Positions 32,137-41,628 are shown, numbered from the stretch's first letter. The stretch: 64,000 nucleotides of DNA from Acidovorax sp. A79 (GCF_041154505.1 NZ_AP028672.1:1811001-1875000); one strand, 5' to 3'. Translations and numbers: made by a program. The notes: generated from the sequence alone by a model not told the origin.

Positions 32137-33235
32137 CTACCACTGCATCAACTTCGTCCGGTCCGCCATGTACGTGGTCCGGTGATACGCGGCCCGGATT
32201 TCGTTTTGCTCCCGGTGCGCGAGCTGCCTCTCGATGACATCGGGATTCCATCCGTGTTCGTTGGCCACAGTCGAGAACAAGGCCCTGAACCCGTGGGCCG
32301 TGGCGATGCTCTTGTAGCCCATGCGCGCGAGCGCTGAGTTGAAGGTGTTCTCGCTCAGTGGCTTGCTGGGGTAGTAGGGGCTGGGGAACACCAGCTCGCG
32401 GCCGCCGCTGATGGCCTCGATCTTGGCCAGCACGTCGAGGGCCTGTTTGGACAGGGGCACGCGGTGTTCCTCGCGCATCTTCATGCGCTCTGCGGGGATG
32501 GTCCACAGCGCCGCCTTGCGGTCGAACTCCACCCAGCGCGCGCCACGCACTTCCCCGGGCCTGCAGGCCGTGAGCATGAGCATGAGCATGCGCAGGCCCA
32601 GCACGATGCTCGGGGCCCCGTCATAGGCAGCGAGCTTGCGCATGAACTCGGGCAGCTCTTTTTCCGCCAGGGCGGCCCGGTGTTGGACCGTGCGGGGTTT
32701 GAGAATTTCCGAGGGCACCAGATCGAGCATGGGGCTGGTCTCGATGCGCTGGTGCGTGACGGCCCAGCGGTAGATGGCCTTCACGCGCTGCAGCACTCGG
32801 CCGGCCTGATCGGCCGCGCCGCGTGCTTCCACCTGTTTGACTGCATCCATGACGTCCCGGGCTTTCAGGCTGGCCATGGGGCGCGAACCCAGCGCGGGAA
32901 AGATATCGTTTTCGAGTGAGGCCTGTATGCGGCCCATGGTGACCGGCTCCCAACGGGCTGACTGGTGTTCGATCCAGTCGCGGGCCATGGCTTCGAGGGT
33001 GTTGCGGTTTTCGTGGACGACCCGGGCCTTTTGCTCCTTGCGGGCCTCCCCGGGTCTTGGTTGTCCTGAAGGAGCTTGCGGGCCTTGCTGGCGGACTCCC
33101 TGGCTATCTTCAGGCTGATGTCGGGGTGCACGCCAAAGGCCAGGCGCTTTTCTTTTCCGGCGAAGCGGTACTTCATGCGCCAGTAGCGCCCGCCAGCCTT
33201 GGTGATTTCGAGATACAGGCCCAAGCCCTCGGCGT
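32137..33235 (-). pseudogene. Decayed P4-type integrase copy
   Basis: This sequence is closely similar to the integrase at 30204 along most of its length but is broken in four ways. The N-terminus before GLGLYLEITKAGG is replaced by unrelated sequence. A frameshift follows DNQDPG near 33050. A small in-frame triplet repeat adds MLML before LTACRPGE. The codon after KLMQW is TAG (TGG to TAG) at 32137, removing the C-terminus. It is a remnant of an earlier insertion at the same locus. Confidence 0.85.
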
Positions 33236-33594
33236 GTGTGCTTCCTAGAAGTGAGTATTCATGCGACTTGGTGGGCAGAATGTGAGAGCCGTCGAAACCA
33301 CGAGCCCCCTCGTGAATCAACGGCTTACGCCCAACGATCCGTTCCCGGTGACATTGTGGGAGCACCACGGTACGGCAGTGAGATCGACCCGTAACTCCCA
33401 CAGATGCAGCCCGCTTGCGCCTGCCCTCACCGCTTGACCGGCCCCGCGCCTACGGGCATTGAGACGGCGCTCCTTCCCCCAGCCCGCCATGGATTCATGC
33501 GGCGTTGTCTGACAGAAGCAGGCCGTCAGCCCCCGTACGATTGCTCCGTCGCCCTCCTCTGCGACAACCCTCCCCTCCTTGCCTTGAGCAAGTT

Positions 33595-33622
33595 AAAGCC
33601 CGCTGAGTGCGGGCTTTTTTTT
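33595..33622 (+). terminator. Rho-independent terminator
   Basis: AAAGCCCGC (33595-33603) pairs with GCGGGCTTT (33609-33617), followed by a T run. No + strand gene is visible just upstream, so it may belong to a host transcript interrupted by the island. Confidence 0.8.
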
Positions 33623-33652
33623 CTTCCGGGTTTCATGGGCAAAATCGAACCC

Positions 33653-33988
33653 ATGGCAGCCCAGAACATTGTTGACCTCCCCCCTTATCGCCCAGGCATG
33701 CTGGATGTATTCCGCCGCCTCTCGAACGCGTTCCGCACCCACTGGCGTGACCACGAAAACAAGTACCCCCAGAAGATCATCCTCACAGCCCAGCAGGCAG
33801 AGGACTTGTACATCACCCGATGCTATGGCGCCGTTGCGGACCAGAATCGGAAGGAGCCACCTCCCAAGAGTGAGTTCTGGAGCCGTCCGATTGAGATTTC
33901 CGATTCCACGGCAGGCGTGGTGGTCGCTCATGACGGGACGGAAATGCCGCTCTCGGCTTTCGACCAGATGCCGCCAGCTCGAACCTAG
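33653..33988 (+). CDS. Hypothetical protein, 111 aa
   Basis: ATG 33653 begins a soluble protein (LPPYRPGMLDVFRRLSNAFR; RDHENKYPQKIILTAQQAED; YITRCYGAV) with alpha/beta character and no known motif. An open frame extends upstream to 33404 but passes through the terminator hairpin, so the shorter form is preferred. It is probably the first host gene to the right of the island. Confidence 0.6.
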   Translation: MAAQNIVDLPPYRPGMLDVFRRLSNAFRTHWRDHENKYPQKIILTAQQAEDLYITRCYGAVADQNRKEPPPKSEFWSRPIEISDSTAGVVVAHDGTEMPLSAFDQMPPART

Positions 33989-34096
33989 GCACGCGGGCGC
34001 CGCACCGTTCGTCATCGGGCAGAATCCGGCCAGGAGCGGACCTGGCGTTGCGCCAGTCGATCCGGATGGCTCATCTGTTCATGTGCTGATTCGTTA

Positions 34097-34561
34097 GTGG
34101 AGGCGATTTTGACCCCAGCTGATTTCCACGGCCGCAAAGAGCTTCACGCCAGTTGCCATTGCGGCGCAGTGAAGTTCACTTTGCTGTTGACCGATGGATT
34201 GCGCAGCGCGCGCCGGTGCAACTGCTCGTACTGCGGCATGCGGGGCGCGGTAGCAGTCTCTGTCAACCTGGATGACGTTCATGTGCATGCGGGTGAGGAC
34301 AAACTGACGCTCTATCAATTCAACACCGGACAGGCCAAGCACTATTTCTGCTCCGTGTGCGGGATATACACCTTTCACTCCCGGCGTTCCGTGCCCACGC
34401 AGTATGGTGTGAACGTCGCCTGCATCGATGGGCTCAGCCCGTTCGACTTTGACGAGGTGCCTGTGCTGGAAGGTCGCAGCCATCCAAAAGATCGTCCGGG
34501 CGGCGTGCCGACTACCGCGGGCTGGATCACTTACCGCGCCAACTCCGATCACCACAGCTGA
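34097..34561 (+). CDS. GFA/CENP-V family protein
   Basis: This protein of 154 residues from GTG 34097 has the Mss4-like zinc fold of the GFA family: ASCHCGAVKFTLLL, RCNCSYCGMRGA, then YFCSVCGIYTFHSRR. The conserved Cys are all present. Family members include glutathione-dependent formaldehyde-activating enzymes, but most paralogues have unknown substrates and the annotation should remain at family level. No ATG start exists in the frame; the GTG choice is moderately certain. Confidence 0.85.
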   Translation: MEAILTPADFHGRKELHASCHCGAVKFTLLLTDGLRSARRCNCSYCGMRGAVAVSVNLDDVHVHAGEDKLTLYQFNTGQAKHYFCSVCGIYTFHSRRSVPTQYGVNVACIDGLSPFDFDEVPVLEGRSHPKDRPGGVPTTAGWITYRANSDHHS

Positions 34562-34817
34562 AGGCCTGCCCCTGCATCAGCCGCCTGGCAGCTGACAGCC
34601 CGCCATTCTTCGAGAGCGGGGCCGCTCCCTGCCGCGGTCTACGGTGCAAGATTGCTTTAGGCCTCACCGTACGCATGGCGTCGCCCACACCCAGCGTCAC
34701 AGTCGCCCGAAGAGAGGCATGTGCCCTGGTTGCCGAGATACAAGCGCCGTCAGGGCTGCGCAGGCTTGGTGGAGCCGGCCCCCTCGCTCAGGCGGAGCGC
34801 CAGCGGCGGCTATCGGC

Positions 34818-35018
34818 TCACATCCTCGGCGGCTTGCCGACCGGGTCATCGTCCTCGTTCTCAACTTCGCCCTGGTAGGGATCTGGACCGGAGCCATCGG
34901 GCAGCTGCGGTGTTGGTGGCAGGGTCGGCGGTTCGGTGCTGGGCGGCAGATCGCCCGGGGGCAGAGGAAATTCCTCGGGGACTCGGTGGGCGGGGTGTTC
35001 GTTGGGGTCTGTGGCCAT
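34818..35018 (-). CDS. Small Pro-rich hypothetical protein, 66 aa
   Basis: ATG 35018 is preceded by AAGGAG at good spacing. The product is acidic and Pro-rich with no predicted fold (EEFPLPPGDLPPSTEPPTLP; EVENEDDDPVGK). An open frame extends upstream without coding character. Function unknown. Confidence 0.6.
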   Translation of the reverse strand: MATDPNEHPAHRVPEEFPLPPGDLPPSTEPPTLPPTPQLPDGSGPDPYQGEVENEDDDPVGKPPRM

Positions 35019-35308
35019 GGTGCGCTCCTTGGGCAGAAAGCCCATTGGGCGCCGTACCGTGGCCTGCTGCCGTAGGAGGCGGGCCACAAACCAAGCCCGC
35101 CAGAGGATGCACTCCGATGGGAGAGCCGTAGCTGAAAGCACCACGCGCCAGGCCGGATGCCGTGCTCGACCCGGCCCATCGCGCGCATTTGAACCCGGAC
35201 ACTCGCAACCAAGGCACGGCCCCAGGCGTGAAAGACGTCCGGGCGGGGGCCGATCTTGGATCACCGCGCCCTGCTTCCGGCCACGAAGGCGTCCTCTAAG
35301 ATAGCCGC

Positions 35309-36142
35309 GTGTCCACACCGCCACCATCCCCTCCTCTGCCCGCCGCTTCCTTTTCAGAGCCTTCCGCCAGCGTGCTGGCGCAAGCGCTCGGGTTGCCCGT
35401 CTTCACATCGCCCTGGCACACGCCGCACTACCCTGATGGTGCCGTGGGCCCCTGGCGGATCAGGCGTGGCGGCGTCGGGCTGGACTGCGGCTACCACAGC
35501 GGCCCGTGTGTCGCCTCGGGTTCAGCCGTGCTGATGCGCGAGAACGGCGAGGGCGGGTGGGACACCTGGATGTCGCTCTCGCCCATGGAAATCGAAAGCC
35601 AGGAGCTGCCCTTGCGCCATGTCCGCGGCCACGTCGTCGTGATGGGGCTGGGCATGGGCTGGGTTGCGGCCAACATGGCGCTGCAGCCGGCGGTGGACCG
35701 CGTGACGGTGGTCGAGCGGGACCAGGACGTGCTGCAGCTGTTTGGCCTGTGCCGTGTGCTGGAGGGGCTGCCCGATGCCGCCGCGCGCAAGGTGGCACTG
35801 GTTCAGTCCGATGCGCTGCAATGGCAACCCCAGGGCGCGCCCGTCGATTTTCTGCATGCCGACATCTGGCTCGGGCTGGCAGAGCCCCAGGCCCTGGCGG
35901 ATGTGCAGCGCATGCAGTCGAACGTGCACGCGCAGCAGGTGTACTTCTGGGGCCAGGAACTGGTGCTGGGGAAGATGGCCCGCCGCCAGGCAGAACCTGG
36001 AACCCCGCAGTGGGCCCCGGCAGTCGGGCACGCGGTGCGAGAGACGGGCTTGCCCTTGCTGGCGCACGCCGAGCCCGGCTATGCCGAACTGGTGGCGCGT
36101 GTGCTGCAGTGGCGCGAAGGCCGGGGTTCGGCCACCGGGTGA
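35309..36142 (+). CDS. Spermidine synthase-like methyltransferase-fold protein
   Basis: This 277-residue protein starts at GTG 35309. A Rossmann SAM-binding motif appears as HVVVMGLGMGWVAANMALQP, followed by acidic loop VTVVERDQDVLQLF, resembling spermidine-synthase-like domains. The N-terminal third is specific to this family. The catalytic residues of true spermidine synthases cannot be confirmed, so the substrate is unknown. It is likely monocistronic. Confidence 0.7.
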   Translation: MSTPPPSPPLPAASFSEPSASVLAQALGLPVFTSPWHTPHYPDGAVGPWRIRRGGVGLDCGYHSGPCVASGSAVLMRENGEGGWDTWMSLSPMEIESQELPLRHVRGHVVVMGLGMGWVAANMALQPAVDRVTVVERDQDVLQLFGLCRVLEGLPDAAARKVALVQSDALQWQPQGAPVDFLHADIWLGLAEPQALADVQRMQSNVHAQQVYFWGQELVLGKMARRQAEPGTPQWAPAVGHAVRETGLPLLAHAEPGYAELVARVLQWREGRGSATG

Positions 36143-36194
36143 CCGGCGGGCAGGCAGGCCCACCGCAGGCCACCCATCTCCTGGGGCGTGGTCG

Positions 36195-36410
36195 TCATTT
36201 GAGCCACTTGCGCCGGGCACGCGGCTGGACGGTGATGTCCACGGTCTGGTGCACGGCGGGTTTGCCTCTGGCGGTATCGGTTTCCACGACGTCTTCCAGG
36301 TCGATGTCCTTGACATCGGAATCGGTGGTTTCTTCGAGGTCTTCCAGGATGGCGCTGACCTTGCGTTCAGCCTCGTCGACTTCGGATTGGGGCAGCGGGG
36401 GAATGCGCAT
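36195..36410 (-). CDS. Small acidic hypothetical protein, 71 aa
   Basis: The product is acidic at its centre (SEVDEAERKVSAILEDLEET; DVKDIDLEDVVETD) and basic at the C-terminus (PRARRKWLK). ATG 36410 has GGAGTCGCCC upstream. No family is recognised. Confidence 0.6.
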   Translation of the reverse strand: MRIPPLPQSEVDEAERKVSAILEDLEETTDSDVKDIDLEDVVETDTARGKPAVHQTVDITVQPRARRKWLK

Positions 36411-36740
36411 GGGCGACTCCTGTAGGGGCTGTGGTGGGTATATCGATCGGTGCAGCGTCCAGCGGACGGCCACCGCTCCTGCCCCCGGCGCGGGGCCGCG
36501 CCCGGGCGGGCATCGGGGATGCCAGCGTGCCATCCCTCCATGGCTTCCACGGTAGAAAAGGCGGCGGCGCGATGACGTAGGCCGCCGCGAGGTTCGGGTG
36601 TGGGAATCGCGGTAGCACAACCCAGGCATCGCCCGCGCCGGGCCGCCATCGGGTGGGCAAGGGATCGGAGAGAGGGGCCGCGCCCGCCAGACTGGAGCCT
36701 GTCCGCGACGGAACCGTCGCGGCGGGCATCGCCCGCCGTG
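36411..36740. other. Gene-free stretch
   Basis: GC-rich intergenic DNA with no supported gene, RNA or repeat. Open frames here lack start signals and coding character. Confidence 0.5.
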
Positions 36741-37631
36741 TCAGGCCGGATGCGGCGCGGCGTGCCCCGGTGCGGCGGACCGCCCCGCCGTGAACGCGCT
36801 TCCCATCGACGCCGCCACGATGCAGCCGATGGCCAGCCATTGCAGCAGGCTCAGGTGCTCGTCCAGCAGGCCCACGGCCAGCACGGCGGCCACGGCGGGC
36901 TCCATGCTGATCATGATGCCGAAAGCCTCCTTGGGCAGGCGCTTGAGCGCCATCATCTCCAGCGAGATCGGAATGGCGCTGGAGACCGCCGCCACCGCCA
37001 CCCCGATGAGCAGCAAGGCCGGCGACAGCAGCGCAGCGCCCGCATGCGCCACGCCCACCGGCACCACCACCAGCGCCGCCACCAGAAGACCCAGCGATAC
37101 CGAATGCCCCGCGTGCAGGTGCCCGGCGCGCTTGCCGAACACGATGTACAGCGCCCAGAACACGGCCGCGCCCAGGGCATACAGCACCCCCACCGGGTCC
37201 AGCGTGCTGCCGTTGAGCCCCAGCGGCAGCAGCATGCCCAGCCCGGCCATCGCCAGGGCCACCCACACGAAATCCACCGCGCGGCGCGACGACCAGATGG
37301 CCACCGCCAGGGGCCCCGAGAACTCGATGGCCACGGCCAGGCCAAACGGCAGCGTGCGCAGCGACATGTAGAACATCAGGTTCATCCCCCCGAGCGCCGC
37401 GCCATAGCAGGCAAGGGCTGCGGCATCCGCGCGCGACAGCCGCCAGCGCCACGGCCGCCACAGCAGCAGCACCAGCACGGCGGAAAAACCCACGCGCAAG
37501 GCGGTCGTGCCCTGCGCGCCCACGGCGGGAAACAGCAGCTGCTTGGCCCAGGACGTGCCAATGCCCAGGGCGGTGACGGAGCCCAGAACAGCCAGGAAGG
37601 GAAAGAATCGTTGAAAGCGCGACGCGGTCAT
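36741..37631 (-). CDS. EamA/RhtA-type amino acid exporter
   Basis: This 296-residue inner-membrane protein has ten predicted transmembrane segments in two EamA repeats (FFPFLAVLGSVTALGIGTSW at the start; GVLYALGAAVFWALYIVFGK opens the second half). The phrase ALRTLPFGLAVAIEFSGPL-like region at about residues 91-110 and ISLEMMALKRLPKEAFGIMI are characteristic of RhtA threonine/homoserine exporters. The gene is divergent from an Lrp-type regulator, which probably controls it. The substrate is inferred. Confidence 0.85.
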   Translation of the reverse strand: MTASRFQRFFPFLAVLGSVTALGIGTSWAKQLLFPAVGAQGTTALRVGFSAVLVLLLWRPWRWRLSRADAAALACYGAALGGMNLMFYMSLRTLPFGLAVAIEFSGPLAVAIWSSRRAVDFVWVALAMAGLGMLLPLGLNGSTLDPVGVLYALGAAVFWALYIVFGKRAGHLHAGHSVSLGLLVAALVVVPVGVAHAGAALLSPALLLIGVAVAAVSSAIPISLEMMALKRLPKEAFGIMISMEPAVAAVLAVGLLDEHLSLLQWLAIGCIVAASMGSAFTAGRSAAPGHAAPHPA

Positions 37632-37719
37632 GGGTAAAAATATAGTTCGACCCGTGCGTGCTTTTTTCTCTTATTTCGGGCCGTGCACGCAACTTTCGCT
37701 CGCTGCTTGAGAGGATTCC

Positions 37720-38205
37720 ATGCCCACCCCGCCCCCGCTCGACCGCTTCGACCTCGCGATCCTGGACATCCTGCAGACCGACAACACCACGCCCCAGCGG
37801 GTGATTGCGCAGGCGGTGAACCTGTCGGCGCCCGCCGTGCAGCGGCGCATCCGGCGGCTGCACGACAGCGGCGTCATCCGCGCCAACGTGGCCGTGCTCG
37901 ACCCGGTGAAAGTGGGCATGCCGCTGACCATCGTGCTGGAGGTGCACCTGGAGAACGAGCGCCCCGACCGCACCGCCCCGCTGCGCGCGCGCATCGCGGC
38001 CGAGGGCGCGGTGCAGCAGTGCTACAGCGTGACGGGGGAGGCCGACTACCTGCTGGTGGTCACCGTGGCGTCGATGGCGGACTACGAGGCCCTGACGCAG
38101 CGGCTGTTCGAGGGGGATGACAATGTGCGGCGCTTTCGCACCTCGGTGGCACTGGGCAGCCTCAAGTCGGGGCTGCGGGTGCCGCTGGACAAGGCGCTGG
38201 CCTGA
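37720..38205 (+). CDS. Lrp/AsnC-family regulator
   Basis: This 161-residue protein has an N-terminal HTH (LDRFDLAILDILQTDNTTPQ; LSAPAVQRRIRRLHDSGVIR) and a C-terminal RAM/AsnC ligand domain (CYSVTGEADYLLVVTVASMA). It is full length for the family. Lrp proteins sense amino acids as octamers. The divergent RhtA-like exporter 88 bases away is the probable target. Confidence 0.92.
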   Translation: MPTPPPLDRFDLAILDILQTDNTTPQRVIAQAVNLSAPAVQRRIRRLHDSGVIRANVAVLDPVKVGMPLTIVLEVHLENERPDRTAPLRARIAAEGAVQQCYSVTGEADYLLVVTVASMADYEALTQRLFEGDDNVRRFRTSVALGSLKSGLRVPLDKALA

Positions 38206-38209
38206 CTGG

Positions 38210-39202
38210 TCACAGCCCTAGCGCCCGCCGCATCTGCTTGCCGCTCAGCCGCTGGCGCGGGCCGCCGAGCAGTTCGCACATGCGCGCGTTGAGCGGTGCC
38301 TGTGCCCCATGCTGCGCCGCCAGCCGCACCACCGCGCCGCTGAGCGCATCGATCTCGGTCACGCGCCCGGCTTCCAGGTCGTCCCACATCGACGAGCGCG
38401 CCTTGGCGTCGATCTGCAGCATGCGTTTGGCCAGCCGGGTGAACAGCCAGTTGGGCAGGCGCAGCACATGGGGCAGCAGCGTGGGCGACACGGCGGTGAC
38501 CTGGGCGGGGGTGATGCCCGCGCGCGCCATCACGCGCAGCGCCTCGGTCTGCAGGGCGGCGAAGACGCGGCGGCAGTCGCGGTCGAGCAGTTCCTGCCGC
38601 AAGGGCAGGTCCGACAGCGCATTGACCGGGTTGTTCAGGTTGAGCAGCAGCTTGCCCCACTGCACCGCGCGGATGTCGGCGGGCAGCACGGTGGCCAGGC
38701 CCGCCGCATCGAACACCGGCGCGATGCGCTCGGTGGCGGCGTCGCGCTGCAGCTGCAGATGCCCCGCGGTGGCGCGGTGCACCTGGGCGCCACGCAGCAC
38801 CACGTTGTACGGCACCATGCCCGCCAGCACGTTCAGGCCGGGGGCCAGCGCCGCCACGCAGGCCACGTTGTCCACGCCGTTCTGCAGCGAGATGACGGGG
38901 GTGCCGGCCGCGCAGGCCGCCGCCAGTTCGCGCGCGGCGGACTCGGTGGCGCCGCTCTTGACGCACAGCAGGATGATGCTGTCGGCACCGGGGGCGGCGT
39001 CGGCCAGCGTGGAGGCCAGCCGCAGCGCAGACACGGGCACGGTGCGGTCGAACCCGTCCAGGTCCGTCACCTTCAAGCCCTGCTGGGCGATGGGCTCCAG
39101 CGCATGCGGGCGCCCCACCAGGCAGACCGGCTGGCCGTGCGCTGCCAGGCGCCCCCCCACATAACAGCCAATGGCGCCTGCGCCGAGAACGATGAAGTGC
39201 AT
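38210..39202 (-). CDS. panE: 2-dehydropantoate 2-reductase
   Basis: This 330-residue protein has a Rossmann fingerprint at the N-terminus (MHFIVLGAGAIGCYVGGRLA), the ketopantoate-reductase phrase ISLQNGVDN and a C-terminal helical domain with KLLLNLNNPVNAL. It converts 2-dehydropantoate to pantoate with NADPH, for pantothenate synthesis. The start is ATG 39202, since the family motif begins at residue 1. Because paralogues of this family act on other 2-keto acids, the pathway assignment is probable rather than certain. Confidence 0.87.
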   Translation of the reverse strand: MHFIVLGAGAIGCYVGGRLAAHGQPVCLVGRPHALEPIAQQGLKVTDLDGFDRTVPVSALRLASTLADAAPGADSIILLCVKSGATESAARELAAACAAGTPVISLQNGVDNVACVAALAPGLNVLAGMVPYNVVLRGAQVHRATAGHLQLQRDAATERIAPVFDAAGLATVLPADIRAVQWGKLLLNLNNPVNALSDLPLRQELLDRDCRRVFAALQTEALRVMARAGITPAQVTAVSPTLLPHVLRLPNWLFTRLAKRMLQIDAKARSSMWDDLEAGRVTEIDALSGAVVRLAAQHGAQAPLNARMCELLGGPRQRLSGKQMRRALGL

Positions 39203-39329
39203 GCGGGTGCTTCCTTGGGCAATGGGAGACAGGGGCGCCACAGTGGGTGCGGCGCCTGCGCATTGTGCGGCGGCGCGCCCACGGGGCCTGGCGCAGAGGC
39301 GACGGTGTCTGCGGACACCTCCAGCCTTC

Positions 39330-39392
39330 AGATTTTGAGTGTTTTTGGCCTCCAGCGCTTATCCATCAAGCGCCAAAAGCTATTAAATTTGA
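39330..39392. repeat. Comamonadaceae-type palindromic intergenic repeat
   Basis: The core AGCGCTTATCCATCAAGCGCC (two inverted AGCGCT halves) begins at 39354, with flanks GGCC and AAAAGCTATTAAA. A related copy is at 57001-57055. Such repeats occur many times in genomes of this family. Confidence 0.65.
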
Positions 39393-39399
39393 AGCACCA

Positions 39400-40785
39400 T
39401 CAGCCCATGGCGCCTGCGTCCAGGGGGGTTGCCGCCAGCAGACCTGCACCAAACCGCACGGTCACCAGCAAGCCGCCCAGGCGCGGCGAGGCCCCCAGTT
39501 GCACGGTGGCGCCATGGCCTTGCGCGATGGCCTGCACGATGGCCAGGCCCAGGCCGCTGCCGGGAGCGCCATCGGCGGTTTCGCGCACAAAACGCTGCAT
39601 CACGCGCTCGCGGTGTTCGGGGGCGATGCCCGGGCCGCTGTCTTCCACCGTGAGCACGGCATGGCCGTTGTCGGCGCGCACCTGCAGGTCCACCCGGCCG
39701 CCGGGCGGAGTGTATTTGATGGCGTTGTCGAGCAGGTTGCGCGCCAGCATGCGCAGGGCCTCGGCGTTGCCGGGCACGGTGGCGGCGTCGGAATCGAGCA
39801 GGCCCACATCCATGCCGCGCACCTGGGCGGCGGGGGCCACGTCGGCCAGGGCCAGCTGGGCCACGGCGCGCAGGTCCACGGGGTCGGTGGCGGCCGTTCC
39901 GGCCTCTTGCCGGGCGAGGGTGAGCAGTTGCTCCACCAGGCGCGTGGCACGGTCGATGCCGGCGGACAGGCGTTCGATGGCGGCGGCGCGCGCCACATCG
40001 TCGCCCGCGCGCTGCAGGCCCTGCAGCTGCAGGCGCAGCGCGGCCAGGGGCGAGCGCAGCTCGTGCGCCGCATCGGCCACAAAGTGCTGCTGGGCGGTGA
40101 AGGCGCGCTGCACGCGTTCGAACAGCAGGTTGAGTTCGCTCACCAGCGGCTGCACTTCGTCGGGCAGCTGCGCGTCGCTCACCGGCGAGAGGTCGTCGGC
40201 CTGCCGCTGGGCCAGCTGCCGGCGCACACGCTCCACCGGGGCCAGCGAGCGGCTCACGCCCCACCACACGGCCAGCACCAGCAGCGGCGCCATGATGGCC
40301 AGCGGCGCCAGCGTGCGCAGCGCCAGGCTGCGGGCCATGTCGCGCCGCGCGGCCATGTTCTGCGCCACCTGGATGACCTGCGAGCGCGTCTGCATCGAAA
40401 ACACCCGGTAGGTGCCGCCGCGCGCCTGCACGTCGGTGAAGCCCAGCACGGCGATCTGCGGCAGGGCCGCGCCCACGGCCGATTCAAAGATGCGCAGGCC
40501 CTCGTTGGTCCACACCTGCACGATGAATTCGTGGTTCTCGTCCTCGGGGTCCAGGCCCGGCCCCAGGTCCTGCGCATCCACCGGCAGGCCCGAACGCAGG
40601 GCCAGCGCGGTCTGCTGCATGTGGTAATCGAACAGCGCATCGGCCTCGGCCAGCGCGCCCCGGTAGGCCAGCGCGCCCTGCACCGCCCCGGCCAGCACGA
40701 TGGCCGCGAGCAGAAACACCAGCAGCCGCATGCGCAAGGATCGGGGAAGCAGCCCCTGGAGGGCCTGGGTGAGCTTGCGGGTCAT
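39400..40785 (-). CDS. Two-component sensor histidine kinase
   Basis: This 461-residue kinase has transmembrane helix 1 at about 21-37 (LLVFLLAAIVLAGAV), a periplasmic sensor loop, transmembrane helix 2 at about 158-176 and a HAMP segment. H241 lies in DAAHELRSPLAALRL. The ATPase has N box NLLDNAIKY, G1 VEDSGPGI and G2 GSGLGLAI. The layout matches QseC/TctE/PmrB-type sensors. It is coupled by a four-base overlap to the response regulator. The signal sensed is unknown. Confidence 0.9.
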   Translation of the reverse strand: MTRKLTQALQGLLPRSLRMRLLVFLLAAIVLAGAVQGALAYRGALAEADALFDYHMQQTALALRSGLPVDAQDLGPGLDPEDENHEFIVQVWTNEGLRIFESAVGAALPQIAVLGFTDVQARGGTYRVFSMQTRSQVIQVAQNMAARRDMARSLALRTLAPLAIMAPLLVLAVWWGVSRSLAPVERVRRQLAQRQADDLSPVSDAQLPDEVQPLVSELNLLFERVQRAFTAQQHFVADAAHELRSPLAALRLQLQGLQRAGDDVARAAAIERLSAGIDRATRLVEQLLTLARQEAGTAATDPVDLRAVAQLALADVAPAAQVRGMDVGLLDSDAATVPGNAEALRMLARNLLDNAIKYTPPGGRVDLQVRADNGHAVLTVEDSGPGIAPEHRERVMQRFVRETADGAPGSGLGLAIVQAIAQGHGATVQLGASPRLGGLLVTVRFGAGLLAATPLDAGAMG

Positions 40786-41441
40786 GCCTTGGGTACGAGA
40801 TAGCCGACGCCGCGCACGTTGAGCAGCACCTCCGCGCCGAGCTTCTTGCGCAGGCCGTGGATGTAGACCTCCACCGCGTTGCTGCTCACCTCGTCGCCCC
40901 AGCCGTAGAGCTTGTCTTCGAGCTGCTGGCGCGACAGCACCATGCCAGGCCGGGCGATGAGCGGCTCCAGCACCGCCCATTCGCGCGCCGAGAGCACGAC
41001 GGGAACACCCTGCACCGTGGCCTCGCGCGTGGCGGGGTTGATGCACACGCCCTTGTGCTCGTACACCGGCTCGGCCCGCCCGGCGGCGCGGCGCAGCAGC
41101 GCGCGGATGCGGGCGAGCAGCTCGTCCAGGTCATAGGGCTTGAGCACGTAGTCGTCGGCCCCGGCGTCGAGCCCTTCGATGCGCTGCGCCACGGCGTCGC
41201 GCGCGGTGGCCACCAGCACGGGGGTGCGGTTCTTGCGGGCCCGCAGGTCGCGCAGCACGGCCAGGCCGTCGCGCTTGGGCAGGCCCAGGTCCAGCAGCAC
41301 AAGGTCGTAGGGCTGGGTGCGCAAGGCGGTGTCGGCCGCATCACCGTCGCGCGCCCAGTCCACGGCGTAGTGCTCGGCGCGCAGCAGGTCCTGCACGGCT
41401 TCGCCGATCATGGGGTCGTCTTCAACAAGCAGGAGGCGCAT
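40782..41441 (-). CDS. OmpR-family response regulator
   Basis: This 219-residue regulator has a receiver domain with the acidic pair in LLLVEDDPMIGEA, phospho-acceptor D51 (LVLLDLGLPKRDG) and K in VLKPYD. A winged-helix DNA-binding domain follows (REWAVLEPLIARPGMVLSRQ; SNAVEVYIHGLRKKLG). It belongs to the QseB/TctD/PmrA group. ATG 41441 fits the family start. It is divergent from an ABC binding-protein gene, and a direct repeat typical of OmpR-family sites lies in the shared promoter region. Confidence 0.92.
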   Translation of the reverse strand: MRLLLVEDDPMIGEAVQDLLRAEHYAVDWARDGDAADTALRTQPYDLVLLDLGLPKRDGLAVLRDLRARKNRTPVLVATARDAVAQRIEGLDAGADDYVLKPYDLDELLARIRALLRRAAGRAEPVYEHKGVCINPATREATVQGVPVVLSAREWAVLEPLIARPGMVLSRQQLEDKLYGWGDEVSSNAVEVYIHGLRKKLGAEVLLNVRGVGYLVPKA

Positions 41442-41537
41442 GGCAATGGGTTCAATGGATCGAGGGGAATCGCCCCTCAAAGGATAGCGGTGGCGCCACG
41501 GCCCACCGCAATGCGGAGCATCCCGTTCGCCGTTTTT

Positions 41538-41555
41538 CTGTCACATCACTGTCAC
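41538..41555 (+). promoter_or_regulatory. Pho-box-like direct repeat
   Basis: CTGTCACATCACTGTCAC consists of two CTGTCAC heptamers separated by four bases, the spacing of OmpR/PhoB-family sites and close to the Pho-box consensus. It lies 74 bases upstream of the ABC binding protein and 97 bases from the response-regulator start. Which regulator binds is not known. Confidence 0.6.
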
Positions 41556-41628
41556 AATCATCGTGCGTCGGGCCCACTGCCCGACCCTCAGTTCGATCCA
41601 TACCAACAGAGAACAAGGAGCAAGATCG

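Noticed and set aside
16736..33300. Right attachment site as a duplicate of the tRNA-Arg 3' end
   Set aside because: Reading through 29000-34000 I found no convincing copy of the tRNA 3' sequence. A computed search would be needed.
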